From: an uncultured Mucilaginibacter sp.
Lineage (GTDB): Bacteria; Bacteroidota; Bacteroidia; Sphingobacteriales; Sphingobacteriaceae
Direction of reading: 5' to 3'
DNA length: 39,136 nucleotides
Assembly: GCA_903863845.1 (NCBI GenBank)
Contig: CAIPDP010000047.1
Coordinates: forward strand, 1 to 39,136
The notes beneath the pieces are model-generated. The model was not told where the DNA came from, did no database searches, and saw nothing but the letters and a program-made list of their open reading frames with translations. Positions 7,321-15,486 of the stretch are shown here, in pieces. The first letter of the stretch is position 1. Each line of letters starts with the position of its first letter. Position numbers and translations under genes: made by a program.

Positions 7321-7365
7321 ATTTGTGGTTAGTTGATTTGTTAATTAGTGATTTGTTAACCGGTG
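7321..7365. repeat. Three 15-nt tandem units (ATTTGTTAATTAGTG type)
   Basis: ATTTGT recurs at 7321, 7336 and 7351; each unit has 15 nt and ends in TTG or GTG. The unit closely matches the repeat at 718-755, so this is a dispersed family. It lies upstream of the PH-SHOCT promoter. The rest of the gap to 7472 shows nothing recognisable. Confidence 0.7.
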
Positions 7366-7472
7366 CTACGTTAACCCATATTTTGTTTAGTTCTAACACA
7401 GTCCTGCGTAATAATTACTGCCTACAGCCCAATAAAACCTATATAAGAAGCAGCACCATTACAACTGAACCC

Positions 7473-8462
7473 TCAATCAACCACCAATAAATTACAACCC
7501 CGTATATCCGAATTATCAAAACGGCCTAAAACTTCGAAACTACCATCGCCATATACCCGCCCCAGGTCCTGTGTGGCAAGAAATGCACAAGAGTTTACAT
7601 TCGCCAGGTCAATTACATTGATGCCTCCAGTTTGATTATTTTCAAGAATTGTCATGGGGTCGTTGGTATCGCGCGTTAGGATCTTTAGCCAGGGTGGTGT
7701 GTAAAACAGGCCATTGCCGGGCGAATATGCCTGTGATAACATTTCAGTCATGCCATACTCTGAGTGGATCGATTTTACGCCAAAACCGGCACATAGTTTT
7801 TGATGCAGGTCTTCCCTGATCATTTCCTTGCGCCTTCCTTTCATGCCACCGGTTTCCATTACGATCAGGTTCGGAAAGTCGATTTTAAATTCTTCAATAA
7901 AATCGAGTAAAGCAAACGTCACACCTAAAAGCAGGGTAGGAGTATTGGTCGCAAGTTGTTTGTTTAATTGATCGAACAATTCCTTGTATTCATAAAGATA
8001 AAAGCCACTAGCGGTATTGCTTGAATTTTTTACCAGGTCCCCGGCCATATAAATGAGGGACGAACCTTCTCTTTCCAGATATGAAGGCAATAAAGCAAGG
8101 ACACAATAGTCTTTAATATTGCCATAAAATAGGTCAAAAGTGCGTCTGAAACTTTGTTCGTACCAATCCAGATCAGAAACGGCGTGTTGACTATTGATCA
8201 TGCCGGTAGTACCCGAACTGCTGAAAACAACCTGTACCGGCTCTTTAGTGCTTAATATGGTGTGTGATTTGAAAAAGCTAATCGGCAAAAAGGGTATTTC
8301 CCGGATGCTTCCTACCTTGTTCGGGTCGATCCTAAGGTTATTGATAAACTCCTGGTATACAGAACAGTTGGCTGCCTGATGTCGAAAAACTTTTAAAGCA
8401 AGGGCATTAAATTCATCATCGCTGCTGATGGCAAAGATTTCTTGTTTCCCCGGGATATTCAT
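7473..8462 (-). CDS. LuxE/PaaK-like acyl-protein synthetase (adenylate-forming)
   Basis: 329 residues. ANL-superfamily landmarks are visible: the phosphate loop SSSGTTG at 81-87, an METGGMKGRRKEM segment near 203-214 typical of LuxE-like acyl-protein synthetases, and SEYGMTE at 234-240 (ATP/Mg binding). The C-terminal part is short, as in LuxE. LuxE activates a fatty acid as acyl-AMP and passes it to a protein cysteine; the acyl acceptor here is unknown. No luxCD homologue, carrier protein or reductase is nearby, so this is a stand-alone gene. A promoter element ends 5 nt before the ATG (leaderless candidate). Confidence 0.82.
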   Translation of the reverse strand: MNIPGKQEIFAISSDDEFNALALKVFRHQAANCSVYQEFINNLRIDPNKVGSIREIPFLPISFFKSHTILSTKEPVQVVFSSSGTTGMINSQHAVSDLDWYEQSFRRTFDLFYGNIKDYCVLALLPSYLEREGSSLIYMAGDLVKNSSNTASGFYLYEYKELFDQLNKQLATNTPTLLLGVTFALLDFIEEFKIDFPNLIVMETGGMKGRRKEMIREDLHQKLCAGFGVKSIHSEYGMTEMLSQAYSPGNGLFYTPPWLKILTRDTNDPMTILENNQTGGINVIDLANVNSCAFLATQDLGRVYGDGSFEVLGRFDNSDIRGCNLLVVD

Positions 8463-8467
8463 TGCCG

Positions 8468-8494
8468 CAAATATACGGAAAGGACATTTAGCAA
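8468..8494 (-). promoter_or_regulatory. Promoter of the LuxE-like gene
   Basis: On the minus strand TTG (8492-8494), a 16-nt spacer, then TATATTTG (8468-8475, exact TAnnTTTG). The element ends 5 nt before ATG 8462, so the transcript should start at or next to the start codon. Confidence 0.55.
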
Positions 8495-8548
8495 GTTCCG
8501 GGTTTAAATTGGCTATCTATTAACTGAAATTTATCAAAAAAAACAAAC

Positions 8549-9028
8549 ATGAATAATTTTAAGATCGTACCGATGTCTGCAGACTATGCAAAAAAAATCA
8601 GGTCAAATGGCATCGACGGATTTGGAAACCCGGTTATTGAGCAGATTGCCTCGGGCCTGGGGCCTTGCCGGGTATCTTTAAAACCTTTTAAGAAAAATGT
8701 TGATCGGCGAATGCTTTTTGGTCATAGTCCCTTTGCTATCCACAATTCTTTTAACCAGCCCGGACCTGTTTTTATCCAGGCAGATGAGGTTGAAGAATAT
8801 AAGGACATCTATAATTTCCCAACTGAAATAAAAGCCGACAAAGTTAATTTTCCATTGACTTTGATAGGTTATGACAGTTCCCAGATAATGGTATTTACAC
8901 ATTTGGTCGGCGATGCAGATGTATACCTGTTGATAAATGAAATTTTTGAAAATCATCCGGAGATCGAATTTCTTCATGCACGCAATGCCGAAGCTTGCTG
9001 TTATATTTGCAAAATAGAGCGATTGTGA
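8549..9028 (+). CDS. DUF1203 family protein
   Basis: 159 residues. The layout fits DUF1203: an N-terminal FKIVPM strand, a GLGPCRVSLKPF segment near 36-47 (the family's PCR-S motif), the GPVFIQADEVEEY segment near 72-84, and a C-terminal AEACCYICKI strand. No catalytic function is established for this family. No signal peptide or membrane segment is seen, so it is probably cytosolic. It is divergent from the LuxE-like gene with an 86-nt gap; a weak -7-like TAAATTGG lies in that gap. Confidence 0.75.
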   Translation: MNNFKIVPMSADYAKKIRSNGIDGFGNPVIEQIASGLGPCRVSLKPFKKNVDRRMLFGHSPFAIHNSFNQPGPVFIQADEVEEYKDIYNFPTEIKADKVNFPLTLIGYDSSQIMVFTHLVGDADVYLLINEIFENHPEIEFLHARNAEACCYICKIERL

Positions 9029-9089
9029 TTTTTTACAAACCAATTAGCTTTTTTGTAGTTTATTTGAACGATAATTCTATCAAACAGCA

Positions 9090-9761
9090 ATGAGAACAAC
9101 GAAATTAATTACAGGTACCTTTTTACTAGGAATACTACTAATTTTTACATCTGCCAGCAAAGGCGATAAGGAAACCGAAAAGCTACGCGATGCCAATAGC
9201 GTTTTACAGGATTTTGGCAATTTAAAGGAAAGTATTCCTCACGATCTGATCTCGCAATACCAGGGAATAGTTATCGTACCAAACCTGATCAATGCCGGTA
9301 TAGGAATTGGCGGTAAGCGGGGTAAAGGGATTGCAATTGTTAAACTGGATGACGGGACATGGAGCAATCCCGTATTTGTTACGCTTACCGGTGGCAGTAT
9401 TGGCCCGCAAATAGGTATACAATCAGTTGACCTGGTATTGGTTTTTCGTCATAAAGGTGTTTTGACTGAAGTAAAAAAAGGTGATTTTACGATTGGTGGT
9501 GATATTTCAGCAACGGCGGGACCTGTCGGGCGCAGCACCTCAGCAAACACCGATTATAAGCTAGAGGCTGAAGTGTATTCTTATTCACGTAGTCGTGGGC
9601 TTTTTGCGGGTATCAGTATCAATGGCTCGAACCTTGCTATCGATAATACTGCGAACAATAATTTTTATGGAGAGGGCGCGAATGCACAGGATATCTTTGC
9701 AAATTCTAAAAGCACAAATAAAGCTGTTAATGATATAAAAGAAACTTTGGCAGGTTTATAA
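9090..9761 (+). CDS. Secreted SYLF-domain (Ysc84/DUF500) lipid-binding protein
   Basis: 223 residues. A hydrophobic signal segment (about 5-22, LITGTFLLGILLIF) precedes a SYLF domain: helical start with KLRDANSVLQDFGNL, then IPHDLISQYQGIVIVPNL, the GIGGKRGKGIAIVK loop near 73-86, GGSIGPQIGIQSVDLVLVF near 99-117, and the YSYSRSRGLFAGISINGS block near 167-184. These match the family well. SYLF domains bind phosphoinositides in eukaryotes; in bacteria they are exported proteins of unclear role. Probably periplasmic. A bidirectional terminator follows. Confidence 0.88.
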   Translation: MRTTKLITGTFLLGILLIFTSASKGDKETEKLRDANSVLQDFGNLKESIPHDLISQYQGIVIVPNLINAGIGIGGKRGKGIAIVKLDDGTWSNPVFVTLTGGSIGPQIGIQSVDLVLVFRHKGVLTEVKKGDFTIGGDISATAGPVGRSTSANTDYKLEAEVYSYSRSRGLFAGISINGSNLAIDNTANNNFYGEGANAQDIFANSKSTNKAVNDIKETLAGL

Positions 9762-9779
9762 ATTTACAGTTGAAAAACA

Positions 9780-9810
9780 GAAAAGCGCCCGATACTCAGG
9801 CGCTTTTTTT
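9780..9810 (+). terminator. Bidirectional terminator between the SYLF gene and the small membrane protein gene
   Basis: Stem AAAAGCGCC / GGCGCTTTT with a loop of about 9 nt, followed by T on the plus strand and, read in reverse, by TTTTC. It overlaps the stop codon of the convergent gene (stop at 9809-9811). Confidence 0.85.
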
Positions 9811-10147
9811 ATGGCTTTGTGAAAGCTTTTCTGATCAGCACACCGGATAGGGCCGACATGCCACCCACCAGGCCTCCTATTAAGCCGGTTGCCAGCAATA
9901 AAAATACCCAATTGTGCAATTGCATAAGTTTCGCCACCCTATCGGCCAAAATATTGTTATTGGGTAATGTTTGGATCAATGCCAATACGGTCCACGCGAC
10001 CAATATTGCAGCAAAACCTGATAAAAAACTTTGGCCCGGTTTCTTACCAAAAAAGTATGCTGCACCGAACGCTATCATAGCTAGTGTCCACCAGGGCAGA
10101 AAATAACTGCTGGCTATGGTCAATACCAATATGATGAGGAATAACAT
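9809..10147 (-). CDS. Small hydrophobic membrane protein
   Basis: 112 residues and mostly hydrophobic. Predicted membrane segments lie near residues 2-33 (one or two spans), 41-59 and 80-104, separated by a short basic loop (GKKPGQS) and a polar loop (LPNNNILADRVAK); the tail is RKAFTKP. I do not recognise a family. The ATG follows the stop codon of the penicillin-acylase-like gene with no gap at all (TAA then ATG), so the two are almost certainly co-transcribed and translationally coupled. A link to acylase membrane anchoring or product export is only a guess from position. Confidence 0.7.
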   Translation of the reverse strand: MLFLIILVLTIASSYFLPWWTLAMIAFGAAYFFGKKPGQSFLSGFAAILVAWTVLALIQTLPNNNILADRVAKLMQLHNWVFLLLATGLIGGLVGGMSALSGVLIRKAFTKP

Positions 10148-12580
10148 TTATTTGCTTTTTAAAATTAAGGTCGATTTTACACGGTCTGATTTTTCATCGG
10201 CTGAATGTAGAAAAAGTAGCTCGTTAAGCTGCCCATTTTTCCAGGTATCAAACATATCGTCATAGTAATGGCTTCCCGGGTTACCCGATTCGCCCCCGGG
10301 GAAAACACCATAGCCTTTTACTTTGGGCCCTAACTGCACCACCATTCGCCAGGATGGGCCCGTATTCCACCTAAGTGCGTTGACCACATTCCCTCGGCCA
10401 CCAGCAGAAAAACTACCTGTCCCAAAGCCAGGCAGATTGGCCAGGTGATTGATGAAGGTTTCTTTCACCAATCCCCAGGCCCATTTTTTGCCCGGTTGAC
10501 CTTTTGTTTTTACCAAACCGTCAATTGCCTGCTGCAATGCCATATTTACGATGTCTGAGCAGGTTTCTTTGTTCTTAGTAGCAGAATTGTCAAACCAGAT
10601 GGATCCGGGCTCTGTTAGTAAAAGCCGAGCGGTTTGATCATAAGAGGGGAAGTTCAATGCGATGTCTTTTCGGCTAAACTTATCGTCCCAGGTCAGGTGA
10701 AAAAAGTTATCCCACCAGGCGTCAAAAATACTTGCACCCTCTGAATCTTCAGCATAATATTTATCCCAGTTTTTGATGATCGACAATCCCTTTGCCTGAT
10801 TTTCATTCAACGTTGCCGGGTTGATATATTTTAGCATCGTTGGTAATACATCACGAGCTAGTGTACTATAGGTATCCATTTGCAATAAACGCATACTGTC
10901 AACCGTTGCCTTATTCATAGCAGTTAGCCTGCCGTTGATTCGGCTGGCTCTATAATATTGCTCAAAACGCCAGTTGATATAATAAGGATAAGTTTGGTCG
11001 GTAGAAGATTGATTAGCCGAGCTGACAAAGCCCCTAGGTGGGTTTTTTACTGTTGGGTTCTGGTCGGCAGGAATCCAGCCCTGCCAGTTATTGGCCGGGT
11101 CACTGCCGTCCATAACAAATTTTCCCTGATCGCGGAATTTTAGCGGTAGCTTGCCATTGGGCGTTATGGCAATATCTTTCTCGCGGTCGGCAAAAATAAA
11201 ATTCTGGGCAGGTGAGGTAAAATAGGTGAGGGCTTTGCGGTAATCATCATAGTTTTTGGCCCGGTTAAGAAGATAAAAAGTTTGGAAATCGTCCGATTCA
11301 TCGTGTGCTATCCATCGCATAGCATCGCCAACCGGAACATTTGTCCGCCCTTTGGGTCTCTGAGCGATCTTGTCATATACTACCGGGCCGTGAAGTGTAT
11401 AAAATACGGTATCATATACAGTTGCCTGTCCTCTGACCTTTATCTCTTCAACTTTTTTGCTGGTTTCTACCCATTTGTTATCATACCAATATTCAGTTTT
11501 CGATTGGTCCTTAAATTTTATTTGATACCAGTCCAATACATCTACATCAACATTGGTAACGCCCCAACTGATATTTTGATTATAACCGATAATAACTTCT
11601 GGTGCCCCGGGTAAAGAAACGCCATAAACATTTACGGTAGGTGAGGATAATTGAACCTGGTACCATATGGATGGAAAGGTAAGATTCAGGTGGGGGTCAT
11701 TTGCTAAGATCGGGAAACCATTAGCCGACTTACTTCCGGCTATAGCCCAATTATTGCTACCAACGCCGGGCACTATTTTTTGAGGTTTAATAGTATCACT
11801 GGTATTTGCTATAAAATCCGCCGAAGGTTTTGGTAATGGCAAGGGTTTAAAATCCCATTTAGTACCGGCAGGAATGATCGGGTCTTCGTGAAAGGGATAA
11901 TCGGGAAATAAGTCTCGAACAGTTTTTGCACCAAATACCTTCAAATTGTTGGTCATTTCAAAATCGTCGCTTCCGCCGGATAATGTTTCTGACATATTTT
12001 TAAGCAAGTAAGCGCAGTTGATATACTCCCATTTTTCAGGGGCATAATCCAATAGTTTGAACTCAATCGGGTAGTCTTTTTTATTCAAATGACTGATGTA
12101 ACTATTAACGCCATCGCTATAAGCCATCACTGTCATTTTACTGATCGAATCCTTCATCAGCCCTTTAAGCGTGTTGTTTGCGCCATAAGTCATGCCTATT
12201 CGACGATGATAGCGATCAATATCAAGCGCTTTTGGCCCAACTACTTCTGAAAGTCTGCCGGCGGCTGCCCGGGTTTGAATGTCCATTTGCCAAAGACGGT
12301 CTTTTGCCGTCAGGTACCCCTGTACGTAATATAAGTCGTGGTCGTTCTTTGCAAAAATGTGAGGAATATGATGCTCGTCGTAACGGACGATCACCTTGTC
12401 GCGCAGGCCATCCAACTGCAATTCAGTGCCGGAAGAAGAATTGGTGCTTTCGGCATTTTGCCAGAACCCACTTACCGGATTCAGGAACTTACCAATTGGT
12501 GGGATGTCGCCGAATTTGGTTTGCAAGGCCCATATCAGTAACAAAGTAAGCGCGAAAACTACGGTTGCAAGGAATTTCAT
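10148..12580 (-). CDS. Penicillin acylase / acylhomoserine-lactone acylase family (Ntn hydrolase)
   Basis: 810 residues, the usual length of the precursor. An N-terminal hydrophobic segment (about 3-19) acts as signal or anchor; the alpha-chain region covers about 50-265. The autocatalytic cleavage site and nucleophile is Ser275 in GVGSNNWAI, followed by the typical LANDPHL and PGAPEVIIGYN blocks of the beta chain. Family enzymes cut amide-linked acyl groups from penicillins, homoserine lactones or related compounds; substrate cannot be set from sequence. The processed heterodimer would be periplasmic. It is directly followed by a small membrane protein gene. Confidence 0.92.
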   Translation of the reverse strand: MKFLATVVFALTLLLIWALQTKFGDIPPIGKFLNPVSGFWQNAESTNSSSGTELQLDGLRDKVIVRYDEHHIPHIFAKNDHDLYYVQGYLTAKDRLWQMDIQTRAAAGRLSEVVGPKALDIDRYHRRIGMTYGANNTLKGLMKDSISKMTVMAYSDGVNSYISHLNKKDYPIEFKLLDYAPEKWEYINCAYLLKNMSETLSGGSDDFEMTNNLKVFGAKTVRDLFPDYPFHEDPIIPAGTKWDFKPLPLPKPSADFIANTSDTIKPQKIVPGVGSNNWAIAGSKSANGFPILANDPHLNLTFPSIWYQVQLSSPTVNVYGVSLPGAPEVIIGYNQNISWGVTNVDVDVLDWYQIKFKDQSKTEYWYDNKWVETSKKVEEIKVRGQATVYDTVFYTLHGPVVYDKIAQRPKGRTNVPVGDAMRWIAHDESDDFQTFYLLNRAKNYDDYRKALTYFTSPAQNFIFADREKDIAITPNGKLPLKFRDQGKFVMDGSDPANNWQGWIPADQNPTVKNPPRGFVSSANQSSTDQTYPYYINWRFEQYYRASRINGRLTAMNKATVDSMRLLQMDTYSTLARDVLPTMLKYINPATLNENQAKGLSIIKNWDKYYAEDSEGASIFDAWWDNFFHLTWDDKFSRKDIALNFPSYDQTARLLLTEPGSIWFDNSATKNKETCSDIVNMALQQAIDGLVKTKGQPGKKWAWGLVKETFINHLANLPGFGTGSFSAGGRGNVVNALRWNTGPSWRMVVQLGPKVKGYGVFPGGESGNPGSHYYDDMFDTWKNGQLNELLFLHSADEKSDRVKSTLILKSK

Positions 12581-12658
12581 TTGTTTATTTTGGCTCAGCC
12601 TAAATTAAACAAAATGACGTAAGTAATTCCGGGAAATAGAAATTTAACGTGGATTTAA

Positions 12659-13264
12659 TTATTGACCAAGACGCAATACCAATTTGAATCTATTTCCGCC
12701 GAACGAAGCTGTATCAGCATTATAAATGTTAAAGGCGTAACTTGGATATAATCTTAAATTAAGGGAATCTTTTTTGTAGCCATCTTTCAGCCAGATATTG
12801 TATGCCGAGGGAATAGCATCAATTGCCTGAAGAGATAAAGAGTAAATTCCATCTGTTTTTGCCGAAACTTTTAATCCGATACTAGTACCGGCTGGTTTTA
12901 ACGGCAATGTATTAACAGCTAGCGGAACATTATTAGATGACAGACTGGCAAGGCTAACCACACCAAAACCCTGCATAGATGGAGCATCTTCGCCGGGAAC
13001 ATAGGCCGCGCTTGCCGAAGGTTTGAAATTGATCAATATACCATCGGTATTGATAGAGTCTTTTGCCAGTTTCATACGCAGGTAACCATTTACTGAACTA
13101 AGTGCTGCCGCATTGTCCGATGTTCCTGTTTGTGTCACCGGTGCAGTTGCAGTAGTTTGTGTACTAACAGCTTTCGATGTAACAACAGGGTTTACCGCAT
13201 CCTTTGTACAGGAAGCAAGCAGGATGCTTGAAAATAACAAAATAGCACTTATTTCTTTTTTCAT
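12659..13264 (-). CDS. Lipoprotein of unknown function
   Basis: 201 residues from ATG 13264 (the frame is open to a TTG at 13279). The start MKKEISAILLFSSILLASC is a lipoprotein signal with lipobox LLASC, so the mature protein is anchored from Cys19. A Thr/Ala/Val-rich, low-complexity stretch (about 24-55) follows, then a beta-rich region with LNGxL-like strands. The middle part (MKLAKDSINTDGILINF and LQAIDAIPSAYNIWLKDGY) resembles T9SS-type or surface-exposed beta-sandwich lipoproteins of Bacteroidetes, but I cannot assign a family. It is likely in the outer membrane or periplasm. The gene is apparently single. Confidence 0.75.
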   Translation of the reverse strand: MKKEISAILLFSSILLASCTKDAVNPVVTSKAVSTQTTATAPVTQTGTSDNAAALSSVNGYLRMKLAKDSINTDGILINFKPSASAAYVPGEDAPSMQGFGVVSLASLSSNNVPLAVNTLPLKPAGTSIGLKVSAKTDGIYSLSLQAIDAIPSAYNIWLKDGYKKDSLNLRLYPSYAFNIYNADTASFGGNRFKLVLRLGQ

Positions 13265-13421
13265 GATTGGTCCGTACAAATTGTCGCTGCTGGTATAATA
13301 AGTTTCTGAACAGTGGTTTATACGGGTGCAATTGAAATAGGTTTGAAGTATTTATTTGCCATTTTTTTCAAATAATTTATAACATAAAATATTGAAAAAC
13401 AGTATATTAAAAATATTTACT

Positions 13422-14294
13422 TCAAGCAGGAAATTGCTTTTCGGCACTGGTATGGTGCCAGGTTTTTTTGAAGGTTGACGGATTTTTTCCGACAATTTTG
13501 TTAAAAAGGCGATTAAAATAGGACATACTTTCGAAGCCTACTGCATAGCATACCTCGGTAATATTTTTGTCCTGCATCAATAAGTTTTTTGCAAGGTCGA
13601 TGCGGTATTGGTTAACAAAGTCGGTAAAAGTCATATTCGTTTGACGTTTGAAATACCGGCAGAAAGCGGGCGTCGTTAAGTTGACTTTTTGGGCTACTAT
13701 ATTTACATCGGGTTTAAGATTATAATTGGCGTCGATATACTCATAAATGGCCCCCATTCGTATCTTGTCTTTCAGAAAAAATTGGAGGCTAAAATCAACG
13801 TCGTTCAGGATCTCAAATTCTGATGACTGCGCCAGGAATTGGAATATATCCAGCAGTTCTATCAATTGATCAAAAGAGGTGAGTTCATTCAGTAATTTTA
13901 ACCGACGGGCAGCTTCTTGTTTGGTTTGGCCAAAAAAAGCAATACCGGAGGCCGATTTTTTAAACAATTGGTTAATCGCCGCCAATTCAGGCGATACACG
14001 GATTGCTTCGCCTAAAAAATTAGCCCGCAATTGTATAACTACCTGGTGGTAGTCGCTTCTTAGTCGGTAATCGAAGTTTAAATGGGGCAGGTTACTTCCT
14101 ATGAAAACCAGGTCACTTTGTGTATAGCCCGAAATGTGTGAACCAACATGCCTGATACCGGCATCAGCTTCAACAAATACAAGTTCAAATTCAGGATGAT
14201 AGTGCCACAAAAAAGTATTGCGCAAACGGGGAGAAAATAATTTGAATGATTTACCCGGTTCAAATTCAACCTTTTCTAATTGTATCTCATTCAT
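13422..14294 (-). CDS. AraC family transcriptional regulator
   Basis: 290 residues from ATG 14294. The N-terminal half is a cupin-like ligand domain (HYHPEFELVFVEADAGIRHVG, SDLVFIGSNLPH), and the C-terminal 95 residues carry two AraC helix-turn-helices (VNIVAQKVNLTTPAFCRYFKRQTNMTF and NITEVCYAVGFESMSYFNRLF). This is a ligand-responsive DNA-binding protein; such regulators in Bacteroidetes often control nearby sugar genes. It is divergent from the dioxygenase and near the GH35-type gene, so those are possible targets. The upstream region has TTTG, a 21-nt spacer and TATTTTTA. The open frame reaches 14411, but 14294 fits family length. Confidence 0.93.
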   Translation of the reverse strand: MNEIQLEKVEFEPGKSFKLFSPRLRNTFLWHYHPEFELVFVEADAGIRHVGSHISGYTQSDLVFIGSNLPHLNFDYRLRSDYHQVVIQLRANFLGEAIRVSPELAAINQLFKKSASGIAFFGQTKQEAARRLKLLNELTSFDQLIELLDIFQFLAQSSEFEILNDVDFSLQFFLKDKIRMGAIYEYIDANYNLKPDVNIVAQKVNLTTPAFCRYFKRQTNMTFTDFVNQYRIDLAKNLLMQDKNITEVCYAVGFESMSYFNRLFNKIVGKNPSTFKKTWHHTSAEKQFPA

Positions 14295-14390
14295 CTTTAT
14301 TGCTCTTTTTTTTCTATAAAAATAAGAATAATGGTTAATATAGAGCAAAAACTGGTTATTGCAAAGAATAATGCCACATAAAAATGGTGC

Positions 14391-14398
14391 TAACTTTG
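14391..14398 (+). promoter_or_regulatory. -7 element of the PhyH-type dioxygenase gene
   Basis: TAACTTTG, an exact TAnnTTTG match, 21 nt before ATG 14420. No -33 TTTG at good distance is visible. Confidence 0.5.
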
Positions 14399-14419
14399 AA
14401 TTGAAAATCAATTATAAAC

Positions 14420-15397
14420 ATGGATACAGCACAAAAAACCATGGGAACAATGACGATGGCTCCCGCAAATGCCCACAAAGAAATTCCGGGTAATCCTTCA
14501 ACAGCAAAATCAAGCCAGTTGAAATTAAATGATCGGAGTAATGGCAAACCTTTGCACGTATTGAGCGAAGAAGACTGGCAGTTTTGGATACATAACGGCT
14601 ATATCGTTATTAAAAATGCAGTGCCTAAGGATCAGGCAAAAAGATTGGCAGACTACCTCTGGCGGTATGAGGATAAGGATCAGAACGATATTGAAAGCTG
14701 GTATAAGCGCCCCAATGTTCAAATGCAAATGACTGAATTAAATAATACAGGCATGGTGGAAATATATAACCATCAGTATTTGTGGGATAACCGCCAATAT
14801 CCACGTGTATACGAAGCCTTCGCAGATATTTGGGGTACTGAAAAGCTTTGGTCTACCATCGATCGGGCTAATCTGAATTTTCCTTTAAGGCCTGGGTTTG
14901 AATACAAAAGTTTTATTCACTGGGATTATGATCCTGAGACCAAACCAGTAAATGTTCAAGGCGTATTGGCCCTTGCCGATCAAAGAGACGAAAATATGGG
15001 CGGATTTCAATGCGTACCAGAATTGTATCGCACCTATGACACCTGGAAATTGACACAACCCGAAGATCGTGATCGTTATAAACCGGATGTTACTGGTTTC
15101 GAAGTAGTGAAAGTGAAAATGGAAGCCGGTGATTTGTTGATATTTAACAGCCTTGAGCCGCATGGGATAAGGGCCAATACAAGTGGTAACAAAGTGCGGG
15201 TGGCCCAATATATAGCAATGATGCCTGCACAGGAAGAAAACGAAAAGCTGCGTCAATGGCGTATCAACAGCTGGCAAAGTCGCGAGGCGATGCAAGGCTA
15301 TGCCTTCCCGGGCGACCCACTGGAAAGAGAAAAGAAAAACCCGGTTGCCGAACTTAGCCCATTGGGAAGGAAACTTCTGGGCTTAGATAAGTGGTAA
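14420..15397 (+). CDS. Phytanoyl-CoA dioxygenase (PhyH) family Fe(II)/2-oxoglutarate enzyme
   Basis: 325 residues. The iron-binding triad is visible: His167 and Asp169 in HWDYD, and His248 in LEPHG; Arg260 (or Arg251) is the likely 2-oxoglutarate ligand. The GFQCVPELYR loop and the GDLLIFNSLEPHG block are typical of the PhyH family. Members hydroxylate small molecules, from phytanoyl-CoA to ectoine and other metabolites; the substrate here is unknown. The N-terminal 40 residues are polar and low in complexity. It is divergent from the AraC regulator and precedes a secreted GH35-type glycosidase by 71 nt, although the glycosidase has its own promoter. Confidence 0.88.
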   Translation: MDTAQKTMGTMTMAPANAHKEIPGNPSTAKSSQLKLNDRSNGKPLHVLSEEDWQFWIHNGYIVIKNAVPKDQAKRLADYLWRYEDKDQNDIESWYKRPNVQMQMTELNNTGMVEIYNHQYLWDNRQYPRVYEAFADIWGTEKLWSTIDRANLNFPLRPGFEYKSFIHWDYDPETKPVNVQGVLALADQRDENMGGFQCVPELYRTYDTWKLTQPEDRDRYKPDVTGFEVVKVKMEAGDLLIFNSLEPHGIRANTSGNKVRVAQYIAMMPAQEENEKLRQWRINSWQSREAMQGYAFPGDPLEREKKNPVAELSPLGRKLLGLDKW

Positions 15398-15437
15398 ATG
15401 CATAGACTTTGCAATTTCGCTGCTACTCGCTTAGGTT

Positions 15438-15470
15438 ATAAGATCATAAAATTGATAGATTTGATCTTAT
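15438..15470 (+). promoter_or_regulatory. GH35-type gene promoter with a 9-bp inverted repeat (candidate operator)
   Basis: ATAAGATCA (15438-15446) and TGATCTTAT (15462-15470) form a perfect 9-bp inverted repeat with a 15-nt spacer. The -7 element TAGATTTG (15456-15463, exact TAnnTTTG) lies mostly inside the spacer. The right arm covers the first ATG at 15469. It could be a repressor site or, if transcribed from further upstream, a hairpin at the start codon. Confidence 0.6.
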
Positions 15471-15486
15471 GCTAAAGACTTCCTCG

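Noticed and set aside
14295-14411. Upstream extension of the AraC regulator
   Set aside because: Not part of the family; overlaps the divergent promoter region.
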